This document shows, piece by piece, positions 1 to 8,756 of a stretch of DNA of 64,000 bases. The DNA is from Ruminococcus bovis. GTDB lineage: Bacteria > Bacillota > Clostridia > Oscillospirales > Acutalibacteraceae. The stretch is taken from the NCBI RefSeq assembly GCF_005601135.1, contig NZ_CP039381.1, forward strand, positions 1,113,941 to 1,177,940, read 5' to 3'. Within the stretch, counting starts at the first letter, position 1. Each line of letters opens with the position of its first letter. The translations under genes and the position numbers were made by a program. Under the pieces are notes generated by a model. That model did no database searches. It was not told the origin of the DNA and saw only the letters and a list, made by a program, of their open reading frames with translations.

Positions 1-1
1 G

Positions 2-1906
2 AATAGTTATGGTGATGAATTTGCCGGTAAAGTGTATAAAATTGCTGAGGATAAAGGTCAAAGGCTAACTTATCTAAAGGTAACAGGTGGCACATTAAAG
101 GTAAAAGAAATCTTGCAAAGTCCTAAGAATAAAGAGCAAGAAAAGGTACAGCAGATTAGGATTTATTCCGGTGAAAAGTTTACTGCTATTCAAGAGGCTA
201 CTGCCGGTACAATTTGTGCAATAACCGGTATTACCTTTACTTCTTCCGGTGACGGTTTAGGTGTTGAAAATAATTCAAGTCTGCCGGTATTAGAGCCGGT
301 ACTTACATACAAAATCAATTTGCCGAGTGAAGTTGATGCCCATACTGCATTGCAAAAAATGAAAATACTTGAAAATGAAGACCCTCAGCTAAAAGTAGAA
401 TGGAATAGTAGACTGGGAGAAATTCAAGTAAAGTTAATGGGTGATATTCAGCTTGAAGTGTTACAGTCTATTATTTCAGATAGATTTGGCTTTGATGTAA
501 CATTTGGTCAAGGAAATATTATCTATAAAGAAACAATAGAAAATACAGTTGAGGGTGTAGGTCACTTTGAACCATTACGCCATTATGCAGAAGTACATTT
601 ACTTTTAGAGCCAACTAAAAGGGACAGTGGCTTAACCTTTGCAACAGATTGTAAAGAAGATTTGCTTGATAAAAACTGGCAAAGGCTTATCCTTACCCAT
701 TTGTATGAGAAAACTCATATAGGTGTGCTTACAGGTTCACCTATAACAGATATGAAAATCACTTTAGTTTCCGGTAAAGCTCACCCAAAACATACTGAGG
801 GTGGTGACTTTAGACAAGCCACATATAGAGCAGTTAGACAAGGTCTTAGGGAAGCAAAAAGTATTTTGCTAGAACCGGTTTATGAATTTACATTAGAAGT
901 GCCAACAGAAAATGTAGGCAAGGCTATGGCTGATATTCAGTATATGAGTGGTTCATTTAACCCACCTGAACTTGACGGTGATTTTTCAATAATTACAGGT
1001 ACTGCACCTGTATCTACAATGCACGATTATACTAAGGATGTTATCCAATATACCCATGGTAAAGGCAAGTTGGTGTGTAACTTAAAGGGTTATGAACCTT
1101 GCCACAACAGTGAAGAAGTTATTGAAAGTATCGGTTATGATTGTGACAGTGATGTTGACAACACTTGTGACTCAGTATTTTGTTCTAAGGGTGCCGGTTA
1201 TAATGTTAAGTGGGATAAGGTTAAGTCCCAAATGCACCTAACAAGTGTATTATCTCAGCCTAAAGTGACAGAAACTATTGCTGAAAAGAAAAGGTCATTT
1301 ACTAACTATAAAGGTAAAGAAGATTTGTTTGCACTTGATAATGAGTTAATGCAAATTTTTGAGCAAACTTACGGACCTATTAAAAAGAAGAAAACAAATG
1401 TAGAGAAAAGACATTTTGACTTTACAAAGAAAGACCCTAAGTATAAACCATCAAAAGCTCCTAACTATGACGGTAAAGAATACTTGTTAGTTGATGGATA
1501 TAATGTAATCTTTGCATGGAATGATTTAAAGGAACTTGCAAAAACCACCATTGATGGTGCAAGAGAAAAATTGCTGAATATTCTCTGTAACTATCAAGGG
1601 TACAAAAAATGTGAAGTAATAGTAGTTTTTGATGCCTACAAGGTTAAGGGTGGTGTAGGTGAAGTTGATAAGCTGAATAATATTAACATTGTCTATACCA
1701 AAGAGGCAGAAACTGCCGACTCCTATATTGAAAAAGTAACTAAAAAATTAGCCAAGAATAATAGGGTAAAAGTTGTTACTTCTGATGGATTAGAGCAACT
1801 TATTATTATGGGTAACGGTTGCCTTAGAGTGTCATCACAAGAATTTTATCAAGAAGTAAAAGAGGCTGAAAACAATATAAGAGAAATAATTTCAAAAACT
1901 TTTTAA
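2..1906 (+). CDS. TetM-like translational GTPase fused to a YacP-like NYN domain (5' end outside window)
   Basis: The frame is open from base 2, so the GTP1/GTPase domain lies upstream of the window and the GTG at 32 is not a real start. The visible part carries EF-G-like domains II-V of the ribosome-protection (TetM/TetO) type (about residues 1-390). It then has a linker and a C-terminal NYN/YacP-type ribonuclease domain (about 480-624) with the motifs LLVDGYNVI, VVFDAY and VVTSDG, whose Asp residues are the expected metal ligands. Such fusions are often auto-annotated as tetracycline resistance. The fused RNase domain and chromosomal context suggest ribosome rescue or rRNA/mRNA quality control instead (inference). 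A strong terminator follows directly. Confidence 0.85.
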   Translation, partial: NSYGDEFAGKVYKIAEDKGQRLTYLKVTGGTLKVKEILQSPKNKEQEKVQQIRIYSGEKFTAIQEATAGTICAITGITFTSSGDGLGVENNSSLPVLEPVLTYKINLPSEVDAHTALQKMKILENEDPQLKVEWNSRLGEIQVKLMGDIQLEVLQSIISDRFGFDVTFGQGNIIYKETIENTVEGVGHFEPLRHYAEVHLLLEPTKRDSGLTFATDCKEDLLDKNWQRLILTHLYEKTHIGVLTGSPITDMKITLVSGKAHPKHTEGGDFRQATYRAVRQGLREAKSILLEPVYEFTLEVPTENVGKAMADIQYMSGSFNPPELDGDFSIITGTAPVSTMHDYTKDVIQYTHGKGKLVCNLKGYEPCHNSEEVIESIGYDCDSDVDNTCDSVFCSKGAGYNVKWDKVKSQMHLTSVLSQPKVTETIAEKKRSFTNYKGKEDLFALDNELMQIFEQTYGPIKKKKTNVEKRHFDFTKKDPKYKPSKAPNYDGKEYLLVDGYNVIFAWNDLKELAKTTIDGAREKLLNILCNYQGYKKCEVIVVFDAYKVKGGVGEVDKLNNINIVYTKEAETADSYIEKVTKKLAKNNRVKVVTSDGLEQLIIMGNGCLRVSSQEFYQEVKEAENNIREIISKTF

Positions 1907-1911
1907 TACTG

Positions 1912-1944
1912 AAAAAAGCTAACCGTTATGGTTAGCTTTTTTTA
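1912..1944 (+). terminator. Rho-independent terminator of the GTPase-NYN gene
   Basis: An 8-bp stem AGCTAACC/GGTTAGCT (1917-1924 and 1930-1937) with a 5-nt loop is followed by a run of seven T. It starts a few bases after the stop codon. Confidence 0.9.
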
Positions 1945-1961
1945 CTTAATTTTCTATAAAA

Positions 1962-2105
1962 CCGACTAGCCTAATTCTAAACAGAATTCCCTATAAAATC
2001 ACTTGTAAACACCTTGATGTATCAGCTACCCGTAATATAGCCATTGCATTAAAAAATAAGAAAACCTTGTCCCAAGCAGTAAAGAAGTTTCTACAGTATT
2101 TATAG
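1962..2105 (+). pseudogene. Possible LysR-type regulator C-terminal fragment
   Basis: An open stretch without a start codon ends at TAG 2103-2105. Its last residues, reading like ATRNIAIALKNKKTLSQAV and then KKFLQYL, resemble the C-terminus of LysR-family effector domains, which typically end in '..IALKN...LSPAA..F..YL'. No upstream part of such a gene remains. It is probably a decayed remnant, but the similarity is judged by eye only. Confidence 0.35.
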
Positions 2106-2143
2106 AGAATATGCCAAAATAAATAAAAATTAAGAAATATATG

Positions 2144-2172
2144 TTGATTTATTTTGCATATTGTAGTAAAAT
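2144..2172 (+). promoter_or_regulatory. Sigma-A promoter of the DUF4230 operon
   Basis: TTGATT (2144-2149) and TAAAAT (2167-2172) are separated by 17 nt. They sit 39 nt upstream of the first start codon of the following two-gene unit. Confidence 0.6.
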
Positions 2173-2210
2173 ATATTACAAAGTAAATTATTGTTTGGTG
2201 GGGTGGTAGA

Positions 2211-2294
2211 ATGAAAAAAGCATTATTGATTACCGGTGGTATTATTTTAGGTATATTTTTAGTTCTATTAATTAGAGCAATAATAACATATTAA
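2211..2294 (+). CDS. 27-aa single-pass membrane peptide
   Basis: This short ORF has a GGTGGGGTGG ribosome-binding stretch upstream. It encodes MKKALLIT followed by a hydrophobic segment (GGIILGIFLVLLI) and a short tail. It lies between a good promoter and the DUF4230 gene, 21 nt upstream of it, so the two are probably co-transcribed. No family was recognised. It could act as a small membrane anchor or leader peptide, but only the hydrophobic helix is visible. Confidence 0.5.
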   Translation: MKKALLITGGIILGIFLVLLIRAIITY

Positions 2295-2315
2295 AATTTT
2301 AAGGGGTTATGTGAG

Positions 2316-2924
2316 ATGGCAGAAAAGAAAAAGAAAATTTCATTCAAAAAGATTATTTCATATGTTGCCGGAGGTATTGTAATTCTAGCATTGCTATTTT
2401 TATCTTTTCAGTTAGGTAGTTGTGGTAAAGAAAAAGAACCTACAATTTCAGCATCATATATAAGTGGCAAACTTGAACAGTCAAGTGAGTTAACATCTGC
2501 TAAGTTGAAATATACAGGCTTAATAGATTATGATGATAACGGTGTAACATTTATCAATAAGGGAGCTTTTACTATGGTATATAACGCAACAGTAAGAGCA
2601 GGTATTGATATGAAAGAAGTAAAAACTAATGTTAATGAAAGCAAAAAGGAAATTACTATTACAATTCCTAAAGCTAAAATCCTTGAAGTAAAGATTGACC
2701 CTAATTCAATTAGATATTATGACGAGTCATTCTCTTTGTTTAAGTCTGACGAAAAAGAAAGTGCAAACAAAGCACAGACTTTTGCCGAAAAGGATGCTAA
2801 AAAAGAAAGTACAAAATCTGGTATCCTAGAAATGGCTGACCAACAGTCCGAAACACTTATTAAAGGTATTCTTCAAGGTTGTGTAAACGGTTATAAACTA
2901 AAATGTGTTAAGGCTGAAAGTTAG
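2316..2924 (+). CDS. DUF4230 family membrane-anchored protein
   Basis: The 202-aa protein has a lysine-rich N-terminus and one membrane segment (about residues 14-33, SYVAGGIVILALLFLSF) followed by an extracytoplasmic domain. The pattern 'SSELTSAKLKYTGL', 'FTMVYNATVRAGIDM' and 'KEITITIPKAKI' is characteristic of DUF4230, a family of anchored proteins of unknown function common in Clostridia. The start follows AAGGGG at good spacing, and a strong terminator follows the gene. It probably faces the outside of the cell; no enzymatic motif is visible. Confidence 0.8.
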   Translation: MAEKKKKISFKKIISYVAGGIVILALLFLSFQLGSCGKEKEPTISASYISGKLEQSSELTSAKLKYTGLIDYDDNGVTFINKGAFTMVYNATVRAGIDMKEVKTNVNESKKEITITIPKAKILEVKIDPNSIRYYDESFSLFKSDEKESANKAQTFAEKDAKKESTKSGILEMADQQSETLIKGILQGCVNGYKLKCVKAES

Positions 2925-2942
2925 TAATTAATAAGAAACATA

Positions 2943-2972
2943 AATGCTCTGATTTTGTCAGAGCATTTTTTA
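2943..2972 (+). terminator. Rho-independent terminator after the DUF4230 gene
   Basis: The stem ATGCTCTGA/TCAGAGCAT (2944-2952 and 2958-2966), with a 5-nt loop, is followed by TTTTT. Confidence 0.9.
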
Positions 2973-3019
2973 TAATAAGTATGATGAAATGTAATATAAA
3001 ATTTTAAATTTACAAAAGA

Positions 3020-3041
3020 ACTGTCCCATTTTTGGGACAGT
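3020..3041 (+). promoter_or_regulatory. Perfect 9-bp inverted repeat upstream of the SWIM-helicase operon
   Basis: ACTGTCCCA and TGGGACAGT are separated by TTTT. No U-tract follows, so it is not an obvious terminator. A TATTAT-like -10 (3050-3055) lies just downstream, which would place the palindrome over the -35 region. An operator for a dimeric repressor is the likeliest reading (inference). Confidence 0.4.
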
Positions 3042-3099
3042 GAATGTGGTATTATGTTATTGTAGAAAAGAAAAAACTAACTTGTAAAGGAGAATTTTT

Positions 3100-3918
3100 A
3101 TGACAAACAAAATAGGTTTTTATTGTGATGATAAAGAAATTAATGAAAATACAGAAACTATAGCAGTAGAAAAGCCTGAAGTTAAAGCTAGAAAATCCCT
3201 TGTTAGTATTCGTTTTGAGAAGAATAACAGAGTTCTTTCTTATTACAATGATAAATTCGATTTACATAAAGGTGACATTGTTTTTGTTGATGGTAAGTTA
3301 GAGGGTGAAAGAGGCTTTGTTGAAGAAGTGAATTATAACTTCAAGATAAAGCTATCTGACTATAAAAAGGTTGTTGTCTTAGCAGATACTACAGTAAAAG
3401 GTAGGTTTTTCTTTGCCGGTGACTATTTTATTTCTTTCGATAAATCGGTTATCCCATATGAAAAGGTTATAACTTGGCTTAAGCCACCTGTTGTTGATGA
3501 AGAAGAAATTGTTGTTTCAAATGAAGATGAAGAAGGCTTTTTGCTGGAAAAGGATATTTCAGAACTGAAAGTACCTTATAATGTTAAGGAAAAAGGCATT
3601 GATTATTACCTTGACGGTAGAGTAATTTATCTTTCAGTTGACGGTGATACAGGCAAGGCTATTGTTGATGGTACAAATATTTACGAAATTGAATTTACAT
3701 ATAAAAACGGTGAAGTAAGTAACTTTATTTGTGATTGCTACTGTAACTATGCTTGTAAGCATATTGTTGCAGTAATTATGCAGTTGAAAAATATTTTAAA
3801 AAATATTGAAGAAAATTATAAGGAAGAATATAGGGACTATTTCTCAGCAGTAACTTCCTATGAACTTTTTAAGGTCACAAGAAGTTACAACAAAAAAGGT
3901 AGTATTACTTTTAATTAA
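3100..3918 (+). CDS. SWIM zinc-finger protein
   Basis: This 272-aa protein has a C-terminal SWIM motif around residues 205-228 (CDCYCNYACKHIVAVI, the CxCxnCxH signature), preceded by a beta-rich region. SWIM domains bind DNA or protein and are common in SWI2/SNF2-type helicases, usually as an N-terminal part. Here the domain is encoded alone, 63 nt upstream of a large SF2 helicase in the same direction, so it probably acts as a partner subunit of that helicase. AAAGGAG precedes the ATG. The long acidic central region (about 128-150) is unassigned. Confidence 0.75.
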   Translation: MTNKIGFYCDDKEINENTETIAVEKPEVKARKSLVSIRFEKNNRVLSYYNDKFDLHKGDIVFVDGKLEGERGFVEEVNYNFKIKLSDYKKVVVLADTTVKGRFFFAGDYFISFDKSVIPYEKVITWLKPPVVDEEEIVVSNEDEEGFLLEKDISELKVPYNVKEKGIDYYLDGRVIYLSVDGDTGKAIVDGTNIYEIEFTYKNGEVSNFICDCYCNYACKHIVAVIMQLKNILKNIEENYKEEYRDYFSAVTSYELFKVTRSYNKKGSITFN

Positions 3919-3981
3919 TAGCTTTATTAATTTTATAATAAGTGATACACTAAAATCATTAACTAATAAGTAGGTGACAAA

Positions 3982-6900
3982 ATGTTAAAAGATGGTTTAT
4001 ATGAACAGGTTATAAATGAGTCTTTACAAAAGGATATTGATGAGTCAGTTGATAAATTTTCTGAAATTAAAGAAATTGACAAGGCTGAATCTTCAAAGAT
4101 TTTGTCACAATATATTACTGAAATTATTGAAAAAGGACTTAACTATATTAGTGATGATAATTTATCTGATAGAGTTTCTTTAATTAACAAGATAGTTTCT
4201 GTTATAAAGGAAGAAACAGAAGATGAAGATTTTGATAGTTTTTCAGTTAATAGTAAGGCAGAACAACTTCTATCGGTTTTTGATAAAAAGAATAGTGTAA
4301 AATCAGTTAATAATAAAGTTAAGACAATAAGACCGGAAACTTCTATTGCACAAAGTTCACTTTTTACCGGTGCAGTTCATGAACCACAAATGTACACAGA
4401 ACTAAAAAAAGAAATTGTTTCTTCTGATAGAATTGATATGTTGGTGTCATTTGTTAAGTGGAGTGGTCTAAGATTAATTATTAACGAACTAAAGGAATTT
4501 ACCCAAAATGGTGGGGAATTACGCATAATAACAACTTCATATATGGGTGCAACTGATGTTAAGGCTATTGAAGAACTTAGGAAACTTCCTAATACAAAAA
4601 TCAAGGTTAGTTACGATACTAAGGTAACAAGACTTCATGCTAAGGCATATGTTTTTTATCGTGATACAGGCTTTACTACTGCCTATGTTGGTTCATCAAA
4701 CCTTTCAAATGCAGCAATTTCAAGTGGCCTTGAATGGAATGTTAAGGTTACTAAGAAGGACTTGCCTGAGACTATATTAAAAATTGAAGCTACCTTTGAA
4801 AGTTATTGGAATTCTAAAGAATTTGAATATTATGTAGAAAGCCAAAAGGAACGATTATCAAGAGCATTAAAGGCAGAAAAACACTTTGATAATAATATAG
4901 AGTCTCAGAGTTATACCCTTGATATTTTGCCATATTCATATCAGCAAGAAATTCTGGATAAACTTCAAGCCGAAAGAGAAGTTAAAGGCTATTATCGTAA
5001 CCTTGTTGTTGCTGCAACAGGTACAGGTAAGACAGTTATTTCTGCCTTTGATTATAGAAATTTTAGAAGAAATAATAAGGGAAAACCTTGTAGATTGTTA
5101 TTTGTTGCACATAGAGAAGAAATTTTAAAGCAAAGCCTTTATACTTTTAGGGCAGTGCTTAAAGATGCAAATTTTGGTGAATTATTTGTTGGCAAAAATA
5201 AACCGGATAGTATTGATAATTTATTTGTTTCGATACAAACCTTTAATTCACAAAAATTCAATGAAGTTACAACAAATGACTTTTATGATTATATAATTGT
5301 GGATGAATTCCATCATGCAGCTGCTAAAACATATCAGAAGTTACTTGACTATTATAAACCGACTGTACTGTTGGGATTAACTGCTACACCTGAACGAATG
5401 GACGGTAAAAGTATTTTATCCTACTTTGACAACAGAATTGCAGCAGAAATTAGATTGCCGGAGGCTATTGACAGGAAATTACTTTGTCCATTCCAATATT
5501 TTGGTGTAACAGATAATGTTGATTTGGATAGTCTAAAATGGTCAGTAGGTGGATATGACAAGAAAGAACTTTCAAAAATTTATACATTTAGTGGTATGGT
5601 TGCTAACCGTAGAGCTGATTTAGTTGTAAATTCTCTTATTAAATATGTAACTGATATTAATGATGTAAAAGGTCTTGGGTTCTGTGTTTCTATTGAACAT
5701 GCAGAATTTATGAGTGACTACTTCAATAAATGTGGTATTCCGGCAATTTTCTTAACCGGTAAATCATCAGATGAAGAGAGAAACTCAGCAAAAGATAAAC
5801 TTGTAAATGGTGATGTTAAATTTATTTTTGTAGTTGATATTTACAATGAAGGTGTGGATATTACTGAAGTAAATACAGTTTTGTTTTTACGACCTACAGA
5901 GTCCCTTACAGTTTTCTTGCAACAGTTAGGTAGAGGACTTCGTTTATCAGAAGATAAGGAATGTCTCACTGTTCTTGATTTTATCGGTCAGGCCAATAAA
6001 AAGTATAATTTTGAAGATAAATTTTCTGCTTTATTATCAAACACAACAAGAGGAATAACCAGAGAAATTAAGGATGGCTTTGTTTCAGTTCCTAAGGGTT
6101 GCTATATTCAACTTGAGAGAAAAGCAGAAAAGTATATTCTAGACAATATACGCAGTTCATATGGAAATACTGCAGGTCTTGTTGCAAGAATTGCAAGTTT
6201 TGAAGAAGATACAGGCAAGACACTAACTTTGTCAAATTTCCTACAACACTACAGATTAGACCCTAGAGCAGTTTATAAATATTCCACATTTTCCGGATTG
6301 TGTGTTAAAGCCGGAAAACTAGATAATTTTTCTGAACCGATAGAAGAAGTAATGTCAAAAGCATTTGTAAGGTTTACTTCTATTGACTCTAGAAGATGGA
6401 TAAAATTCTTAATTGATTTTCTAAACAATATAGATAATATAGATTTTGAAAAATTATCTTCAGTTGATAAACGAATGTTACAAATGTTTTATATTACAGT
6501 TTGGAGTAAGGCAATTGAAGATTTTAGTGATGAAGAAGTATTACGTAATTTGTATTCATTATCTGATAGCCCTATAATGAAACAGGAACTTATTGAGTTA
6601 TTAGAATACAAATTCAACAGTATTGATTTTGTGGATGAAACTATTGATTTGGGTTTTGACAGTCCTTTGGATGTGTACTGTACATATTCTCAAAGACAGT
6701 TATTAGCAGGTCTTGATTATCTAAACTTTAGTGCAATGAGACAAGGTGTTATTTGGCTAAAAGATAAAGGTATAGATGTATTTTTAGTAACATTAAATAA
6801 GTCAGATAAGGACTATTCTCCTACAACAATGTATAACGATTATTCCATAAATGAGGAATTGTTCCATTGGCAAAGCCAAAGTACAACTTCGGAAACATCA

Positions 6901-7125
6901 CAGACAGGTCAAAGGTATATTCATCATAAAGAAAAAGGCAGTAAGGTCTTGCTATTTGTGAGAGAGTTTAAGAATGATTCTTTTGGTAATGTGTCGCCTT
7001 ATACATTTCTTGGTGAGGCAACTTATGTCAGCCATACCGGTTCAAAACCGATGAATATTACATGGAGATTAGAAAAACCAATACCTGCAAGGTTCTTAAA
7101 GAAAACTAATAAATTGGTGGTATAA
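3982..7125 (+). CDS. PLD nuclease-SF2 helicase-DUF3427 protein
   Basis: The 1047-aa protein has three recognisable parts. An N-terminal phospholipase-D-like nuclease domain carries an HKD motif (HAKAYVFYRD near residue 217, followed by GSSNLS). The SF2 helicase core follows, with Walker A ATGTGKT near 346, a DEFH box near 441, GLTATPER and a C-terminal helicase motif QQLGRGLR near 650. The C-terminal region is of the DUF3427 type. The family is thought to act in DNA repair or defence. It is the second gene of a likely operon with the SWIM protein before and a NUDIX hydrolase 5 nt after. Processing of damaged or foreign DNA is inferred from the domains, not shown. Confidence 0.88.
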   Translation: MLKDGLYEQVINESLQKDIDESVDKFSEIKEIDKAESSKILSQYITEIIEKGLNYISDDNLSDRVSLINKIVSVIKEETEDEDFDSFSVNSKAEQLLSVFDKKNSVKSVNNKVKTIRPETSIAQSSLFTGAVHEPQMYTELKKEIVSSDRIDMLVSFVKWSGLRLIINELKEFTQNGGELRIITTSYMGATDVKAIEELRKLPNTKIKVSYDTKVTRLHAKAYVFYRDTGFTTAYVGSSNLSNAAISSGLEWNVKVTKKDLPETILKIEATFESYWNSKEFEYYVESQKERLSRALKAEKHFDNNIESQSYTLDILPYSYQQEILDKLQAEREVKGYYRNLVVAATGTGKTVISAFDYRNFRRNNKGKPCRLLFVAHREEILKQSLYTFRAVLKDANFGELFVGKNKPDSIDNLFVSIQTFNSQKFNEVTTNDFYDYIIVDEFHHAAAKTYQKLLDYYKPTVLLGLTATPERMDGKSILSYFDNRIAAEIRLPEAIDRKLLCPFQYFGVTDNVDLDSLKWSVGGYDKKELSKIYTFSGMVANRRADLVVNSLIKYVTDINDVKGLGFCVSIEHAEFMSDYFNKCGIPAIFLTGKSSDEERNSAKDKLVNGDVKFIFVVDIYNEGVDITEVNTVLFLRPTESLTVFLQQLGRGLRLSEDKECLTVLDFIGQANKKYNFEDKFSALLSNTTRGITREIKDGFVSVPKGCYIQLERKAEKYILDNIRSSYGNTAGLVARIASFEEDTGKTLTLSNFLQHYRLDPRAVYKYSTFSGLCVKAGKLDNFSEPIEEVMSKAFVRFTSIDSRRWIKFLIDFLNNIDNIDFEKLSSVDKRMLQMFYITVWSKAIEDFSDEEVLRNLYSLSDSPIMKQELIELLEYKFNSIDFVDETIDLGFDSPLDVYCTYSQRQLLAGLDYLNFSAMRQGVIWLKDKGIDVFLVTLNKSDKDYSPTTMYNDYSINEELFHWQSQSTTSETSQTGQRYIHHKEKGSKVLLFVREFKNDSFGNVSPYTFLGEATYVSHTGSKPMNITWRLEKPIPARFLKKTNKLVV

Positions 7126-7130
7126 ATATA

Positions 7131-7520
7131 ATGAATATAGTAGAAGTAGTTGCAGCTCTAATTTGGAACGGTGAAAAATTTATGATTTGTCAGCGACCTG
7201 CTAACAAAAAGAGAGGATTGTTGTGGGAATTTGTTGGTGGCAAAGTTGAAAAAGGTGAATCAAAGGAACAAGCCTTAATAAGAGAGTGCAAAGAAGAATT
7301 GGATATTGAGATTGAAGTTGACAGCGAATTTATCAGCGTAAAACATACTTATCCTGATATTACTATTAACCTAACTGTCTTTAACTCTAGAATAGTAAGT
7401 GGTAAACCTACTCTTCTTGAACATAACGACTTAAAATGGATAACTAAAAATGAAATTCCAAATTATAACTTCTGTCCGGCAGATAAAGTTATTTTGGAGA
7501 AAATAAAGGAATACTTTTGA
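7131..7520 (+). CDS. NUDIX hydrolase, MutT-like
   Basis: The 129-aa protein is almost entirely one NUDIX domain. The Nudix box runs GGKVEKGESKEQALIREC then KEEL (about residues 37-58), with the REx2EE metal ligands present. The size and the ending resemble (8-oxo-)dGTP pyrophosphatases of the MutT type, which remove oxidised nucleotides. The gene starts 5 nt after the helicase gene, so translation is probably coupled. Pairing with DUF3427 helicases is a pattern I associate with this family; substrate specificity cannot be read from the sequence. Confidence 0.85.
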   Translation: MNIVEVVAALIWNGEKFMICQRPANKKRGLLWEFVGGKVEKGESKEQALIRECKEELDIEIEVDSEFISVKHTYPDITINLTVFNSRIVSGKPTLLEHNDLKWITKNEIPNYNFCPADKVILEKIKEYF

Positions 7521-7550
7521 TTAATTTTTATGTGTTAAATGGTGGTGCTT

Positions 7551-7991
7551 ATGAAGTCAACTACTAGCGAAGATTATATTTCTACAGTTGAGTGGTTGAA
7601 GACTGTAGTGCAAGATTGTGAGTTGATTTTGTGTGAAGTTTCTGCATTAGAATACCTTGAACTATTTAACGGATATATGAATGAATCAAAAATTCAGGTA
7701 TATGCAAAGGAAAAAGGTCAGTTTAGCAATATTGAATATAATGTTGTTGATTCGTTTGATGAGATAGATTATTTTGTTTCAGAGGGTGTTTTGTGTACTA
7801 CACTTAATCAAACAATAAACGATATGTTAGCAAATTATGACAATATAGATGAATTGGCTTTTCTGGAATCCTTAAGTAACTATTATTTTTCAAATAATAA
7901 TTCTTTTGATAATCTAGTGATAAATCCGAAAAATATAGGCTTGTTTAATCAATTAAAGGAAAAAGCTATAACATACTATACTCAGGACTAA
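7551..7991 (+). CDS. Hypothetical acidic protein, end of SWIM-helicase operon
   Basis: The ATG at 7551 is chosen over the in-frame ATG at 7539 because GGTGGTGCTT lies just before it. This gives a 146-aa acidic protein, mostly helical, with no motif I recognise (a long 'MLANYDNIDELAFLESLSNYYFS'-type segment near the middle). It is 30 nt downstream of the NUDIX gene in the same direction and closes the unit before a strong hairpin terminator. Function unknown. Confidence 0.6.
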   Translation: MKSTTSEDYISTVEWLKTVVQDCELILCEVSALEYLELFNGYMNESKIQVYAKEKGQFSNIEYNVVDSFDEIDYFVSEGVLCTTLNQTINDMLANYDNIDELAFLESLSNYYFSNNNSFDNLVINPKNIGLFNQLKEKAITYYTQD

Positions 7992-8040
7992 GGTGCGTTC
8001 TGTTAGTGTTTGGAAAATAAAAATATATTATAAAAACAAA

Positions 8041-8079
8041 AAGACAGGTAACATAACTAAATGTTACCTGTCTTACTTT
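8041..8079 (+). terminator. Strong hairpin terminator
   Basis: A 14-bp stem AAGACAGGTAACAT/ATGTTACCTGTCTT (8041-8054 and 8061-8074) has a 6-nt loop and is followed by ACTTTT. It ends the SWIM-helicase operon and could also work in the opposite direction. Confidence 0.85.
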
Positions 8080-8270
8080 TCGTTAAGAGTCCTAATTCGC
8101 AACGGTTGGGTTCCGTCTCACTGATTTTTTAAAATGGTTCAAGTTCCATCAATTTTGCTTATTTATTTTATATGGTAAAACATCCCATCTTTAAACACTC
8201 CCACTTCGCTGGGTAAGGACATACACCCCTTGATAGGCCAATCCTATCTTCATTTTCATTATATTATAAT
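8080..8270 (-). other. Non-coding region, possibly an IS200/IS605-type end or structured RNA remnant
   Basis: There is no ORF. Read on the minus strand it contains small hairpins (ACGG..CCGT near 8100-8115 and CCCA..TGGG near 8200-8213). Near 8082-8130 there is a sequence of the type seen at the ends of IS200/IS605 elements (GTGAGACGGAACCCAACCG, then GAATTAGGACTCTTAAC). No tnpA or tnpB reading frame remains. A deletion derivative or omega-RNA remnant is possible; an unrelated non-coding RNA cannot be excluded. Confidence 0.25.
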
Positions 8271-8423
8271 AATTAATAAGTGTCAATATGTTAAGTTGTT
8301 AGTAACCGTCAAATAAGCCAGCGTCTTGAAGCGGATTTGAAAACATGCGAAAATATCCAAGTAAATAAGTTGTAGACGAACATCTACAATAGACTACAAC
8401 AAAAAACGATTGGAGAGTTTCGT

Positions 8424-8756
8424 ATGAACAAAGGTATCAGAACATTAAGAAAAGAACAGAACCTGGCTCTTTGGGCAAACCAAGTAGAGAAATGCAACAA
8501 CAGTGGGTTAAGTGTTGCGCAGTGGTGCAGAAATAACAATATTCCTGTAAGTACATTTTGGAGCAGACAGAAAAAGGTATACGAAGCCTACACTCAAAAA
8601 AACAGACCTCAATTCATAGAAGTGTCAGTAGAACCAGAAGTAAACGCTAACTCACCTATGATTTCTATCAAAAGAAATGATTTCACAGTAGAAATCAATA
8701 ATGGTGCTGACGAAGCTACAATAACAGCTGTGTTGAGGGCAATGAAAAATGCTTAA
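8424..8756 (+). CDS. tnpA: IS66 family protein TnpA
   Basis: The 110-aa protein is the first small gene of IS66 elements. It has an N-terminal helix-turn-helix-like region (LALWANQVEKCNNSGLSVAQ, then WCRNNNIPVSTFW) that probably recognises the element ends. The gene is complete here, ends 8 nt inside tnpB, and follows TTGGAGAG. In copy 2 the same gene is frameshifted because a run of four A is reduced to three. Confidence 0.9.
   Translation: MNKGIRTLRKEQNLALWANQVEKCNNSGLSVAQWCRNNNIPVSTFWSRQKKVYEAYTQKNRPQFIEVSVEPEVNANSPMISIKRNDFTVEINNGADEATITAVLRAMKNA

Noticed and set aside
2-1906. Tetracycline-resistance gene tet(M)/tet(O)
   Set aside because: The C-terminal NYN domain and the divergent sequence do not fit the classical resistance proteins; no promoter or mobile context supports it.
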